This document shows, piece after piece, positions 26,511 through 36,017 of a stretch of DNA of 64,000 bases. Source of the stretch: Methylotenera_A sp044222005 (lineage in GTDB: Bacteria; Pseudomonadota; Gammaproteobacteria; Burkholderiales; Methylophilaceae). Position 1 is the stretch's first letter. Each line of letters begins with the position of its first letter. The stretch spans positions 36,009-100,008 of the forward strand of contig JBGANY010000009.1 in assembly GCA_044222005.1 (NCBI GenBank), read 5' to 3'. The notes under the pieces were generated by a model that saw only the letters and a list, made by a program, of their open reading frames with translations, did no database searches and was not told where the DNA came from. A program made the translations under genes and the position numbers.

Positions 26511-26512
26511 CA
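26429..26512. repeat. REP-like inverted repeat forming the 3' end of the ABC ATPase gene
   Basis: Nested imperfect arms are visible: GTCATTCCGG (from 26430) pairs with CCTGCATGAC (to 26511), and ACCCGGAATCCA pairs with TGGATGCCGGAT. This is the look of the dispersed extragenic repeats common in proteobacterial genomes. Here it supplies the last codons and the stop of the ATPase gene. Confidence 0.6.
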
Positions 26513-26520
26513 AGCCTTTT

Positions 26521-27729
26521 ATGAAAATCACCGACACATTCCGCTACGCTAGTGATGCCGCTACCGGAACGCCTTTGCGCACAGGTTTGCTGATATTGGC
26601 GATGTCGATCGGCGTAGCCGCAGTGGTGATACTCACCGCGCTGGGCGATGGTGCGCGCCGTTACGTAGTGGGAGAGTTTTCTGCCATCGGCAGCAATCTG
26701 GTGATTGTGTTGCCAGGCCGCTCCGAAACGCGCGGCTTTAACCCGGCCAACCTTATTACCAGCACACCGCGCGATTTAACGGTGGACGATGCTGCCTCGT
26801 TGCTTCGGTTGCCGGGGGTAGAACGCATTGCGCCAATCTTGATTGCCACGACGGAAATTAACGCCGCTGGCAAACTGCGCGAGGCCATGCTATTGGGCAC
26901 TAACGATGAATTTGTCCGAGTGCGCCAACTGAAAATGGGGCTTGGGCGCTTTCTTTCCAAAGATGAAGTAGGCCACGGCTCAGCCGAGGTAGTGTTGGGC
27001 GCGCTTATCCGTCAGGAGATTTTTGGCACAGAAAACCCGTTAGGCAAAACCGTGCGCATTGGCGACAGAAGGCTGCGCGTGGTCGGCGTACTCAGCGAGG
27101 GTGGTCGCGGCATGGGTATGACGACGGATGAGCTGGTGATTGTGCCGGTGGCAACCGCGCAAGCCATGCTGAACAGCAATACCTTGTTTCGCATTCTGGT
27201 TGAAGCGCGTAGCCGTGAACAGATTGGTGAAGTCAAGGCGCGAGTGCTTAAGATGATTACCCAGCGCCATGAAGGGGAGGAAGACGTGACCGTTATCACA
27301 CAAGACGCGGTGCTGCAGACATTCGATAAAATCCTGAATGTGCTGACACTAGGCGTTGCCGGCATTGCCGCCATCAGCCTGGCTGTAGCGGGTATTCTGG
27401 TCATGAACGTCATGCTGGTATCGGTCACCCAGCGCACCGGTGAAATCGGCCTGCTTAAAGCGCTGGGCGCCAATTCTGCGGCTGTGCGTCAGCTATTTAT
27501 GACTGAGGCTGTTCTGCTATCACTGACAGGCGGTTTACTCGGTACGGCACTGGGCTATTTGGGTGCAGCCATATTGCGTCAGCTTTATCCTACCTTTCCT
27601 GCCTATCCGCCATTATGGGCGGTACTGGCAGGCTTGGGCACTGCGCTTGCCTCTGGCCTGATTTTTGGCGTCATGCCCGCGCGTCGCGCGGCACAGCTTG
27701 ACCCGATTCAAGCGTTGTCGAAAAGATAA
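26521..27729 (+). CDS. FtsX/MacB-type ABC permease (first copy)
   Basis: 402 residues with the MacB permease topology: one N-terminal helix (about 22-42), a large periplasmic domain (about 45-275), and three C-terminal helices (about 285-390) ending with PARRAAQLDPIQALSKR. The ATG at 26521 is preferred; the frame is open further upstream only because it runs inside the ATPase gene. The permease follows the ATPase by 10 bp. It probably pairs with the second permease as a heterodimer around the ATPase. Confidence 0.88.
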   Translation: MKITDTFRYASDAATGTPLRTGLLILAMSIGVAAVVILTALGDGARRYVVGEFSAIGSNLVIVLPGRSETRGFNPANLITSTPRDLTVDDAASLLRLPGVERIAPILIATTEINAAGKLREAMLLGTNDEFVRVRQLKMGLGRFLSKDEVGHGSAEVVLGALIRQEIFGTENPLGKTVRIGDRRLRVVGVLSEGGRGMGMTTDELVIVPVATAQAMLNSNTLFRILVEARSREQIGEVKARVLKMITQRHEGEEDVTVITQDAVLQTFDKILNVLTLGVAGIAAISLAVAGILVMNVMLVSVTQRTGEIGLLKALGANSAAVRQLFMTEAVLLSLTGGLLGTALGYLGAAILRQLYPTFPAYPPLWAVLAGLGTALASGLIFGVMPARRAAQLDPIQALSKR

Positions 27730-27731
27730 TC

Positions 27732-28934
27732 ATGTTACTTGCCGACTCTAGCCACTTCGCGATCCAAGCCATCACCTCGCACCGCATGCGCAGTTTTCTC
27801 ACCCTGTTGGGCATTGCGGTCGGCATCGCTGCGGTCATTCTGCTGACTTCTATCGGCGAAGGCGTGCATCAGTTTGTGCTGGCAGAGTTTACACAGTTTG
27901 GCACTAACGTGATTGGAATCGCGCCAGGCAAGGTGAAAACCGGCGGGCAGCCACCTACCGGCATCCCGACCACCGCACGGCTGCTAACGATGGAAGATGC
28001 TCAGTCACTTAAAGAATTGCCGCAGGTCACGGGTTCTTCACCCATGGTATGGGGCAATTCAGAGGTCGAGAGCAATGGCCGTTTACGGCGCACCACGATT
28101 TATGGCGTGGATGCAGATTTTATTCATGTATTCAGCGCTAAAGTGCAAATTGGCAACTCCCTACCTCCAGAAGGCGCTGGCAGCTCACGTGCATTGGTTA
28201 TATTAGGCAGCAAGCTGCGCAACGAGTTGTTTGGTACAGCGAATCCTTTGGGCGCGCGCGTGCGTATCGGCGGTTTGCATTTTCGCGTGATTGGCGTGAT
28301 GGCGCCAAAAGGCCAGTTTCTTGGCATTGATCTGGACGATACCGCATTCATTCCGGCGCAACGCGCAATGGAATTATACAATCGTGAAGGGCTCACGGAG
28401 ATACACGTCCTTTATGCGGAGGGGGCTTCAGCCGCCACTGTAGCCGCGGCGGTCAAGCAAAGGCTTGCACTGCGCCATGGTCATGAAGATTTCACCGTCA
28501 CTACGCAGGAAGATATGCTGAAAACCTTATCCAACATTCTCAATATCCTGACCATGGCGGTGGGCGCTTTAGGTGGCATTTCGCTGCTGGTCGGCGCGGT
28601 GGGCATTGTCACCATCATGACGATTTCAGTGACAGAACGTACCAACGAAATCGGCCTGCTGGTCGCCCTGGGCGCGCGCCGCCGCACCATTCTGAACCTG
28701 TTTTTAAGTGAGGCCGTCATGCTGGCCGCACTCGGCGGCTTGTTAGGATTGCTGTTAGGTGCAGGCTTGGCGCAGGCGTTACGACTGGCATTACCTGCGT
28801 TTCCAGTACATACGCCATGGAGTTTTGCAGCCGGCGCATTAGTCATGTCCGCGGTCATTGGTCTGCTGGCAGGCGTACTGCCCGCAAGAAACGCCTCCCG
28901 CTTAGACCCGATTGACGCATTGCGTGCAGAATAA
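27732..28934 (+). CDS. FtsX/MacB-type ABC permease (second copy)
   Basis: 400 residues and a clear paralogue of the preceding permease, with the same layout and similar motifs (HRMRSFLTLLGIAVGIAAVI at the first helix, RTNEIGLLVALGA before the second, and the terminal PARNASRLDPIDALRAE). It starts 2 bp after the first copy. Two separate permeases plus a separate ATPase differ from MacB, where one homodimeric polypeptide carries both activities. Confidence 0.88.
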   Translation: MLLADSSHFAIQAITSHRMRSFLTLLGIAVGIAAVILLTSIGEGVHQFVLAEFTQFGTNVIGIAPGKVKTGGQPPTGIPTTARLLTMEDAQSLKELPQVTGSSPMVWGNSEVESNGRLRRTTIYGVDADFIHVFSAKVQIGNSLPPEGAGSSRALVILGSKLRNELFGTANPLGARVRIGGLHFRVIGVMAPKGQFLGIDLDDTAFIPAQRAMELYNREGLTEIHVLYAEGASAATVAAAVKQRLALRHGHEDFTVTTQEDMLKTLSNILNILTMAVGALGGISLLVGAVGIVTIMTISVTERTNEIGLLVALGARRRTILNLFLSEAVMLAALGGLLGLLLGAGLAQALRLALPAFPVHTPWSFAAGALVMSAVIGLLAGVLPARNASRLDPIDALRAE

Positions 28935-28949
28935 GTTATCATATTCGCC

Positions 28950-30038
28950 ATGCGTAAACATAAAAAACATCATTCCAAAAAAATCGGTTTGCCGCCTGGC
29001 TCACTGGTTTATGTTGGTGAAGCAGACAGTAAAATCACAAAGATCAAACCCGCGATTAGTGTCATCGCGTATGACGCTGCCGACATCAGCGAACGCATGC
29101 TGGCCGGCGACGACCTTGCATCTTTCAAACCCGATGCAAACAAACGGCTTTGGCTGAATATTCATGGCGTGCATGATGTAGCGCTGGTTAAGCAAATCGG
29201 TGATTTGTTTCATTTACATCCTCTGGTAATTGAAGATATTCTTAACACCGAACAGCGCCCAAAAATTGATGAATTTGATGATTACATTTTTCTTGAAACA
29301 CGCCTTTTTTATTATCATAAAGAAAGCATGTCGGTAAGCTCTGAGCAAATCAGTCTGGTGCTGGGGCATAATTTCCTGCTGACGTTTCAGGAGCGCTCCA
29401 CAGGCGCGTTTGAGCCAGTGCGTGAGCGTTTGCGCGCAAGTCGCGCGCAAGTGCGCGAGCTTGGGGTGGATTATTTAGCTTATTCGTTGCTAGACAGCAT
29501 CGTAGACCGATATTTTAATGTGCTTGAAGATGTGGGCGAAGATAGCGAAAGCCTGGAAGATTTACTTTTAAGCAAGCCTAGCAATGCAGAACTGCATAGC
29601 ATTCATCAACTTAAGCATGTGAGCATTGAACTGCGACGTGCTGTGTGGCCATTGCGTGAGGTGATTAACAGCTTAGCGCGCAATGAAAAAGGCTTCTTCA
29701 AGCCGGCCACGATGCCTTATTTACGCGATGTGTACGACCACACGGTGAGTTTTATTGAGTCGCTGGAATCGATCCGCGACACCTTAAGCGGCATGATGGA
29801 TATTTACATGGCAAGTGTGAGTAACCGCGTGAACCTGGAAGTACGCGCCTTAACCGTGGTCGCCATGCTGTTTATGCCAGCCACGCTGATTGCAGGCATT
29901 TTCGGCATGAATTTTGTGCATATGCCGTGGATAGAGGAATACAACGGTTTTTGGTGGGCAATGGCTTTAATGGCAGGCATTGCGCTGATTATGATTATGA
30001 TTTTCTGGCGCAGGCAGTGGCTAACCAGCAAGACCTAG
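28950..30038 (+). CDS. corA: CorA-family magnesium/cobalt channel
   Basis: A 362-residue CorA protein. A large cytosolic alpha/beta domain (residues 1-290) is followed by two membrane helices. The selectivity-filter GMN motif is in IFGMNFVHMPW at the end of the first helix (about residues 312-322), and the C-terminus is basic (WRRQWL). The family forms pentamers that take up Mg2+ or Co2+. The gene starts 15 bp after the second permease and overlaps the end of the convergent msrA by 4 bp. Confidence 0.92.
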   Translation: MRKHKKHHSKKIGLPPGSLVYVGEADSKITKIKPAISVIAYDAADISERMLAGDDLASFKPDANKRLWLNIHGVHDVALVKQIGDLFHLHPLVIEDILNTEQRPKIDEFDDYIFLETRLFYYHKESMSVSSEQISLVLGHNFLLTFQERSTGAFEPVRERLRASRAQVRELGVDYLAYSLLDSIVDRYFNVLEDVGEDSESLEDLLLSKPSNAELHSIHQLKHVSIELRRAVWPLREVINSLARNEKGFFKPATMPYLRDVYDHTVSFIESLESIRDTLSGMMDIYMASVSNRVNLEVRALTVVAMLFMPATLIAGIFGMNFVHMPWIEEYNGFWWAMALMAGIALIMIMIFWRRQWLTSKT

Positions 30039-30589
30039 TCTTTTATTAACTGTGCATATTTTGCGCGTATCTTCGCCGCTTTAGGTGCGGCAACAGCCAG
30101 GCAATAAGGCTGGTTAGGATTCTTGGCGAAATAATACTGATGATAGTCCTCTGCCGGATAAAATGTTTCTGGGCCTTTTAATTCTGTGACAATCGGCGCG
30201 CTGTAAATATAGGCCGCGTTAAACGCGTCGATCATGTTCTGCGCAGCAGCAAACTGCGCTTCATCCTGGCAGAATATAGCCGAACGGTATTGTGTGCCGA
30301 CATCGTTGCCTTGGCGGTTCATAGTAGTCGGGTCGTGCGAAACGAGAAATATTTCCAGCAAAGTATCATAGCTGACCACATCGGCATCAAAAGTAATCTG
30401 AATCGCTTCGGCATAGCCGGTGTCCCCGTTGCAGATGTCTTTGTAAGTCGGATTCGCCGTATGACCGCCGATGTAACCTGACACGACACTTTTGACACCT
30501 TTCAACTGGCTGAAAACAGGCTCGGTGCACCAGAAGCAGCCACCTGCAAAAATTGCAATCTTGTCATTGTCACTTGTATTTGTTTGCAT
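30035..30589 (-). CDS. msrA: peptide methionine-S-sulfoxide reductase A
   Basis: MsrA reduces S-epimers of methionine sulfoxide in proteins. The catalytic motif GGCFWCTEPVF is near residue 17, and YAEAIQITFD and DPTT..RQGND follow as in the family, with YHQYY near the C-terminus. The ATG at 30589 is preferred over the frame opening at 30607 because GGAG lies 8 bp upstream of it. No C-terminal MsrB domain is fused. Confidence 0.94.
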   Translation of the reverse strand: MQTNTSDNDKIAIFAGGCFWCTEPVFSQLKGVKSVVSGYIGGHTANPTYKDICNGDTGYAEAIQITFDADVVSYDTLLEIFLVSHDPTTMNRQGNDVGTQYRSAIFCQDEAQFAAAQNMIDAFNAAYIYSAPIVTELKGPETFYPAEDYHQYYFAKNPNQPYCLAVAAPKAAKIRAKYAQLIKD

Positions 30590-30685
30590 GTTTATTTCTC
30601 CAGTCAACTCTTCAAAACACTCACACGTTAGCTAATAAAAAAGTTTACAATTAAGCCAAATCTAACATAGAAAGACCCAGCCACT

Positions 30686-31261
30686 ATGATTAATCGCACC
30701 AAACTGATAATCCTTACATTTGCCGCTGCATTAATTTTACCGGTTGCGCCCACAGCTTATGCCGACCCGCCCCCATGGGCGCCTGCGCATGGTTGGCGCA
30801 AAAAGCATGACCCTTATTATGTAGGATATTCCGGTAAAAAATGGGATAAAGATTATGGCATCATTAGTGGCGAATGTAATTGGCAAGCCATCGGCACCGT
30901 GCTTGGCGGAGTTGTGGGTGGTGCTGTAGGCGCATCTGTAGGCAAGGACGGCAATAAAACTGTCGCCATTATTATTGGCAGCGTGCTGGGTGCTGTGATC
31001 GGCAACCAGGTTGGCAAGTCGATTGATGATAACGACCGCGGCTGTATCGGCCATTCACTGGAACTTGCTCATGACAGGCAGACCGTCCGATGGGTTAACC
31101 CGGATAACGGTATCAATTACCGTGTAACACCGCTTTCCAGCTTCACTAAAAATGGCCGTAAATGCCGTGATTACATGCTCTACATGAGCGGTAACGGCAT
31201 AGATGACTCGAGGCAGGAACGCGCTTGCCTGATGAGCGACGGCGTATGGAAACCTGTTTAA
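30686..31261 (+). CDS. surface-antigen-like glycine-zipper exported protein
   Basis: 191 residues with a signal peptide ending at AYA (about residue 26), a linker rich in Pro, Trp and Lys, a glycine zipper at about 70-120 (GGVVGGAVGASVG and GAVIGNQVGKSI), and a C-terminal 17-kDa-antigen-like domain. Cysteines at about 63, 119, 153 and 179 may form disulfides. The domain order resembles Rickettsia 17-kDa surface antigen relatives, but there is no lipobox. Its stop codon is in frame with the polymerase gene 15 bp downstream. Confidence 0.72.
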   Translation: MINRTKLIILTFAAALILPVAPTAYADPPPWAPAHGWRKKHDPYYVGYSGKKWDKDYGIISGECNWQAIGTVLGGVVGGAVGASVGKDGNKTVAIIIGSVLGAVIGNQVGKSIDDNDRGCIGHSLELAHDRQTVRWVNPDNGINYRVTPLSSFTKNGRKCRDYMLYMSGNGIDDSRQERACLMSDGVWKPV

Positions 31262-31276
31262 TTTGGCAGTTTCAAA

Positions 31277-32518
31277 TTGCTGAATGCGCTTTACGTTGAT
31301 TTCAATTCCTACTTCGCCTCTGTAGAGCAACAACTGCGTCCTGAGCTGCGCGGCAAGCCAATTGGCGTGTTGCCCGTGATGGCAGAAACCACCTGCTGCA
31401 TCGCGGCGAGCTACGAGGCCAAAGCGTTCGGCATCAAAACCGGCACCATGGTACGCGATGCGCGCAAGCTGTGTCGCGACATTGTGTTTGTCGAGGCACG
31501 TCCGCCGCTTTATGTTGAGTATCACCACAAATTGATTGAGATTGTCGAGAGCTGCACGCATGTTGAGCGCGTGCTCTCGATTGATGAAATGGTGTGTTTG
31601 CTTACCGGCAGCCAGCAAGTGAAAGAAAACGCGCTGAAACTCGCCGCCAAAATCAAACGTGAGATCAATAAGCAATTTGAATATATCCGCTGCTCGATTG
31701 GCATTGCACCGAACACATTCCTAGCCAAAACCGCATCCAATATGCAAAAACCTGATGGCTGTACAGTGATAGAAGATAATGATATTCCCGAAAAACTTTA
31801 TACGCTGAAACTGCGCGCTTTGAATGGTATCGGCACACAAATGGAAGCGCGGCTCAATCGCTATAACATCGAAACCGTACAACAGCTATATGCGCTTCAT
31901 CGCGAGCAATTACGGGCTGTCTGGGGCAGCATTGAAGGCGAACGCTATTATGACAAACTGCGCGGCATAGAGCCTCATTACGTTAAGAATACGCGCAGTT
32001 CGCTCGGCCATTCACACGTTCTTCCACCCGAGCAGCGCACGATAGCCGGCGCAAAGGCTGTGCTGCATCGCCTGCTGCAAAAAGCTGCCATGCGCATGCG
32101 CAGTTATGAATTACTGACTTCGCACTTGAGCATCAAAATCAAACTGCGCCACAGCAAAACCAGGGCAGTTTCCCGCTATTATGCCGAAAGCGGAATTTCT
32201 GCTACCGATAACACGCTCAAACTTACCGAATCCCTGGAAAACCTGCTCGGCAGACTTTCCAGCATTGAGGCGAAGTGTGAGCCAATTGCTGTGGGTGTGA
32301 ATTTTGACCAATTAAGCAATGCAGATGAACTGGTGGATGACTTGTTCACAAGCAAGCCTAGCGCTGCTGAAAAAAGGCTGAACAAAGCGCTGGATCTGCT
32401 GAATTTGAAATATGGCAAAAACACGGTGTATTTAGCTGGCGCGCACAGCGCGTTAAAAAACGCGCCCATGCGCATAGCGTTTAACCATGTGCCGGATTTG
32501 GTAGTGGAAGAAGATTAG
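31277..32518 (+). CDS. Y-family (DinB/UmuC-like) DNA polymerase
   Basis: A 413-residue translesion polymerase homologue. The palm motif is YVDFNSYFASVEQ at the N-terminus and the second acidic motif is LSIDEM near residue 102. The CSIGIAPNTFLAKTASNMQKPDG segment, written across about 140-160, is typical of the fingers and palm. A helix-hairpin-helix (LNGIGTQMEARL) and a little-finger domain follow. The only start in frame is TTG 31277 (or the adjacent CTG), without a clear ribosome-binding site. The preceding gene's stop lies in the same frame 18 nt upstream, so coupling or readthrough is possible. No umuD, imuA or dnaE2 gene is nearby. Confidence 0.82.
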   Translation: MLNALYVDFNSYFASVEQQLRPELRGKPIGVLPVMAETTCCIAASYEAKAFGIKTGTMVRDARKLCRDIVFVEARPPLYVEYHHKLIEIVESCTHVERVLSIDEMVCLLTGSQQVKENALKLAAKIKREINKQFEYIRCSIGIAPNTFLAKTASNMQKPDGCTVIEDNDIPEKLYTLKLRALNGIGTQMEARLNRYNIETVQQLYALHREQLRAVWGSIEGERYYDKLRGIEPHYVKNTRSSLGHSHVLPPEQRTIAGAKAVLHRLLQKAAMRMRSYELLTSHLSIKIKLRHSKTRAVSRYYAESGISATDNTLKLTESLENLLGRLSSIEAKCEPIAVGVNFDQLSNADELVDDLFTSKPSAAEKRLNKALDLLNLKYGKNTVYLAGAHSALKNAPMRIAFNHVPDLVVEED

Positions 32519-32526
32519 CAGAGCCC

Positions 32527-33021
32527 CTAATTGCAGCGGCTGAGAGGTTCCTCTTCTTTGCCGCGACCAAGCTCATCGCTTCGTCTACCAAAAGATAAAT
32601 CATCTGACGATTTGCCACGCTCCAGATAATCAGTTTTTTTGCTGAAGGTTAAATCATAGTTTGCTACATTGCGCACCAAATCATCACTCTTGCTGCCTCG
32701 CGTCAGTGGCGCAGTTTCTTTGCCAAAAGTCAAAAAATCCTCTTTTTTATTTATCGACAAAACCTCGACATCTTTGCCACGGCTTAGCTCCTCATGTTTC
32801 TTGCTAAAAGATAAATCGCGACTGTGTTTGCCAGGCAATAAATTTTCATCATGTTTACCACGCGTTAGGACTGGTGTTTCTGCACCACGCGTAAGAATTT
32901 CTTGTGGACAGGCTGAGAGTTTACTGGCGCAATTACAGCGATTATCATTGACATCCGCAGCCTGTGTAACTAAAGGTATTAGGAATGGGCACAACATTGA
33001 AAATAAAATAGCGTTTTTCAT
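32527..33021 (-). CDS. secreted nonapeptide-repeat protein of unknown family
   Basis: 164 residues with a signal peptide (residues 1-21, ending VTQA), a short cysteine-bearing segment (Cys29, Cys31, Cys38), then 13 uninterrupted nine-residue repeats from 41 to 157, and a terminal EPLSRCN with Cys163. The repeat consensus is x-x-L-[S/T]-[R/F]-G-K-x-x; examples are PVLTRGKHD, RDLSFSKKH, EELSRGKDV and DYLERGKSS. Each unit has one invariant Leu and many alternating charges. I recognise no described family; it is not the RTX nonapeptide. A periplasmic or surface location and a disulfide between the ends are inferences. It converges on the polymerase gene with an 8-bp gap. Confidence 0.72.
   Translation of the reverse strand: MKNAILFSMLCPFLIPLVTQAADVNDNRCNCASKLSACPQEILTRGAETPVLTRGKHDENLLPGKHSRDLSFSKKHEELSRGKDVEVLSINKKEDFLTFGKETAPLTRGSKSDDLVRNVANYDLTFSKKTDYLERGKSSDDLSFGRRSDELGRGKEEEPLSRCN
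32551..32901 (-). repeat. 13 tandem 27-bp coding repeats (nonapeptide units)
   Basis: The codon pattern repeats every 27 bp in the 32527-33021 gene. The repeats are diverged at DNA level but keep a Leu codon at position 3 and mostly Gly-Lys at positions 6-7, which suggests old duplication held by selection on the protein. Confidence 0.7.
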
Positions 33022-33107
33022 TACCGTTTCTTCTAAAACGTTATGATTTACTATACCGTGTTTTAAAATAAAAAAACACTATTTTTTCTTACGAATCAAC
33101 TGCATAA

Positions 33108-33137
33108 ACAACAAAACCCTCACAAGGAGGGTTTGTT
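33108..33137 (-). terminator. terminator of the rRNA operon
   Basis: A stem of AACAAA.CCCTC with GAGGGTTT.GTT sits 15 bp beyond the 5S end, followed on the minus strand by T-rich sequence. Confidence 0.65.
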
Positions 33138-33151
33138 GATTTATAAATAGC

Positions 33152-33264
33152 TTGGCGGTGACCTACTTTCGCATGCGAAGAGCATACTATCATTGGCGCT
33201 GGTTCGTTTCACGGCCCTGTTCGAGATGGGAAGGGGTGGGTCCAAACCGCTATGGCCGCCAAGC
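33152..33264 (-). rRNA. rrf: 5S ribosomal RNA
   Basis: The minus strand begins TTGGCGGCCATAGCGG and ends with sequence complementary to it (CCGCCAAG), the terminal stem of 5S rRNA. The internal CCCACCCC and GGCGCC-type regions are in the usual place. It is the last gene of the operon. Ends are accurate to a few bases. Confidence 0.93.
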
Positions 33265-33752
33265 ATAACTGGTAATGTTGTGCTGAATGTCTTTCGACAC
33301 TGGCCTGTAACAAATTGGAAGAAGTAAAGATTTAATGGGGGTTTGTAGTTGATTACAGCGTCTTGCTTTAGAACAACCGTTAATCCTGATTTTTAAGTCT
33401 CAAGGCTTAAGGTTATAGGATCAAGCCTCACGGGCAATTAGTATCAGTTAGCTTAACGCATTACTGCGCTTCCACACCTGACCTATCAACGTCCTGGTCT
33501 CGAACGACCCTTTAGCGAGCTTAAAGCTCGGGCAAGTCTCATCTTGAGGCGAGTTTCACGCTTAGATGCTTTCAGCGTTTATCTCTTCCACACTTAGCTA
33601 CCCAGCGATACCATTGGCATGATAACTGGTCCACCAGCGGTGTGTCCACTCCGGTCCTCTCGTACTAGGAGCAGGTCCCCTCAAACTTGCAGCGCCCACG
33701 GCAGATAGGGACCAAACTGTCTCACGACGTTTTAAACCCAGCTCACGTACCA

Positions 33753-33785
<33 letters not shown>

Positions 33786-33790
33786 GGCTA

Positions 33791-33833
<43 letters not shown>

Positions 33834-33884
33834 CCCGTCGATATGAACTCTTGGGAGGAATCAGCCTGTTATCCCCAGAGTACC

Positions 33885-33932
<48 letters not shown>

Positions 33933-34036
33933 TGACCTGCTTTCGCACCTGCTCGACCTGTCCGTCTCGCAGTCAAGCAACCTTATGCCATTGCACTATC
34001 AGTACGATTTCCGACCGTACCTAGGTTACCTTCGCA

Positions 34037-34081
<45 letters not shown>

Positions 34082-34235
34082 TACCATACACGGTCCCCGA
34101 TCCAGATTATGGACCTAGGTTAGAACCTCAACAACATCAGGGTGGTATTTCAAGGTTGACTCCACGAAATCTGGCGACTCCGCTTCAACGTCTCCCACCT
34201 ATCCTACACAAATCTTGTCAAAGTCCAATGTAAAG

Positions 34236-34267
<32 letters not shown>

Positions 34268-34348
34268 AGCCGCGGGTAGATTGCATCTTCACAAACATTT
34301 CAACTTCGCTGAGTCCCGAGAGGAGACAGTGTGGCCATCGTTACGCCA

Positions 34349-34422
<74 letters not shown>

Positions 34423-35122
34423 TGGGACTTCAATCAAGAGCTTGCACCCCATCATTTAATCTTCCAGCACCGGGCAGGCGTCACACCCTATACGTCCACT
34501 TTCGTGTTTGCAGAGTGCTGTGTTTTTATTAAACAGTCGCAGCCACCTTTTCACTGCAACCCTATCGTGCTTCATAAGTAAATTACTACACACTACCAGG
34601 GCGCACCTTCTCCCGAAGTTACGGTGCTAATTTGCCGAGTTCCTTCTCCCGGGTTCTCTCAAGCGCCTTAGAATTCTCATCCTGCCCACCTGTGTCGGTT
34701 TGCGGTACGGTCTTATACAACTGAAGCTTAGTGGCTTTTCTTGGAAGCTTGGTATCAATCACTTCGCGCACAAGTGCACTCGTTATCACGCCTCGTCATT
34801 AACCCTCCGGATTTGCCTAAAGGATCTGACTACACGCTTGAACCGGGACATCCAACACCCGGCTGACCTAACCTTCTCCGTCCCCACATCGCATTGTATA
34901 GAGGTACAGGAATATTAACCTGTTTCCCATCAGCTACGCATCTCTGCCTCACCTTAGGGGCCGACTCACCCTGCGCCGATGAACGTTGCGCAGGAAACCT
35001 TGGCTTTCGGCGAGGGTGCTTTTTCACACCCTTTATCGCTACTCATGTCAGCATTCGCACTTCTGATACCTCCAGCATTCCTCACAGAACACCTTCGCAG
35101 GCCTACAGAACGCTCTCCTACC

Positions 35123-35289
35123 ATGCGCATACTTCCTTTAAATAACTCACGTTTATTCAACTACCACCATTGAGTCGGGCGCTTTAGTTTCGACCTAACC
35201 TAAAGGTTAGTCTACACTGAAGCTAAAGCTTAGCCTGTCGGCATAAGCGCCCTCCAACGGAGGAATTATCTAAAGTGAAGTATGCGCAT
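35123..35289 (-). other. 23S rRNA intervening sequence in helix 45
   Basis: About 167 nt replace the short tip of helix 45 (E. coli around 1164-1185). The ends pair perfectly: ATGCGCATACTT at 35123-35134 with AAGTATGCGCAT at 35278-35289. Inner hairpins are visible, including GGGCGCTT with AAGCGCCC and a CTAACCT/AGGTTAG palindrome. This is the classic structure of an RNase III-processed intervening sequence. Confidence 0.85.
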
Positions 35290-35366
35290 CCGAAGCTTCG
35301 GTTACGTGCTTAGCCCCGTTACATCTTCCGCGCAGGACGACTCGACCAGTGAGCTATTACGCTTTC

Positions 35367-35398
<32 letters not shown>

Positions 35399-35898
35399 TG
35401 GCTGTCTATGCCTTCCCACTTCGTTTTCCACTTAGCACGTCATTTGGGACCTTAGCTGTCGGTCTGGGTTGTTTCCCTCTTGACCACGGACGTTAGCACC
35501 CATGGTCTGTCTCCCGTAATTGCATTTCTCAGTATTCGGAGTTTGCAATGGTTTGGTAAGATCTTATGATCCCCCTAGCCATAACAGTGCTCTACCCCCA
35601 AGAATGATTTACGAGGCACTACCTAAATAGTTTTCGGAGAGAACCAGCTATTTCCAAGTTTGTTTAGCCTTTCACCCCTATCCACAGCTCATCCCCAAAT
35701 TTTTCAACATTTGTGGGTTCGGACCTCCAGTACCTGTTACGGCACCTTCATCCTGGCCATGGATAGATCACTTGGTTTCGGGTCTACACCCAGCAACTGA
35801 ACGCCCTATTCGGACTCGCTTTCGCTACGCCTCCCCTATCGGTTAAGCTTGCTACTGAATGTAAGTCGCTGACCCATTATACAAAAGGTACGCAGTCA

Positions 35899-36017
35899 CC
35901 CCAGCTTTAATAACCCTCAACATTTATTCATATGATAAATATCAGGTCTATTTCATCTTGAAGCCTTTTGACTCGCTTACGCTCGTCGAAAGAACTCGAA
36001 GGTTATTAAAGCTGGGG
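35899..36017 (-). other. 23S rRNA intervening sequence in helix 25
   Basis: About 119 nt replace the roughly 12-nt tip of helix 25 (E. coli around 540). A 17-bp perfect stem closes it: CCCCAGCTTTAATAACC at 35899-35915 with GGTTATTAAAGCTGGGG at 36001-36017. Conserved flanks (GTGGGAGC on one side, GTGACTGCGTACC on the other, minus strand) place it exactly. No ORF of credible length lies inside. Confidence 0.88.
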
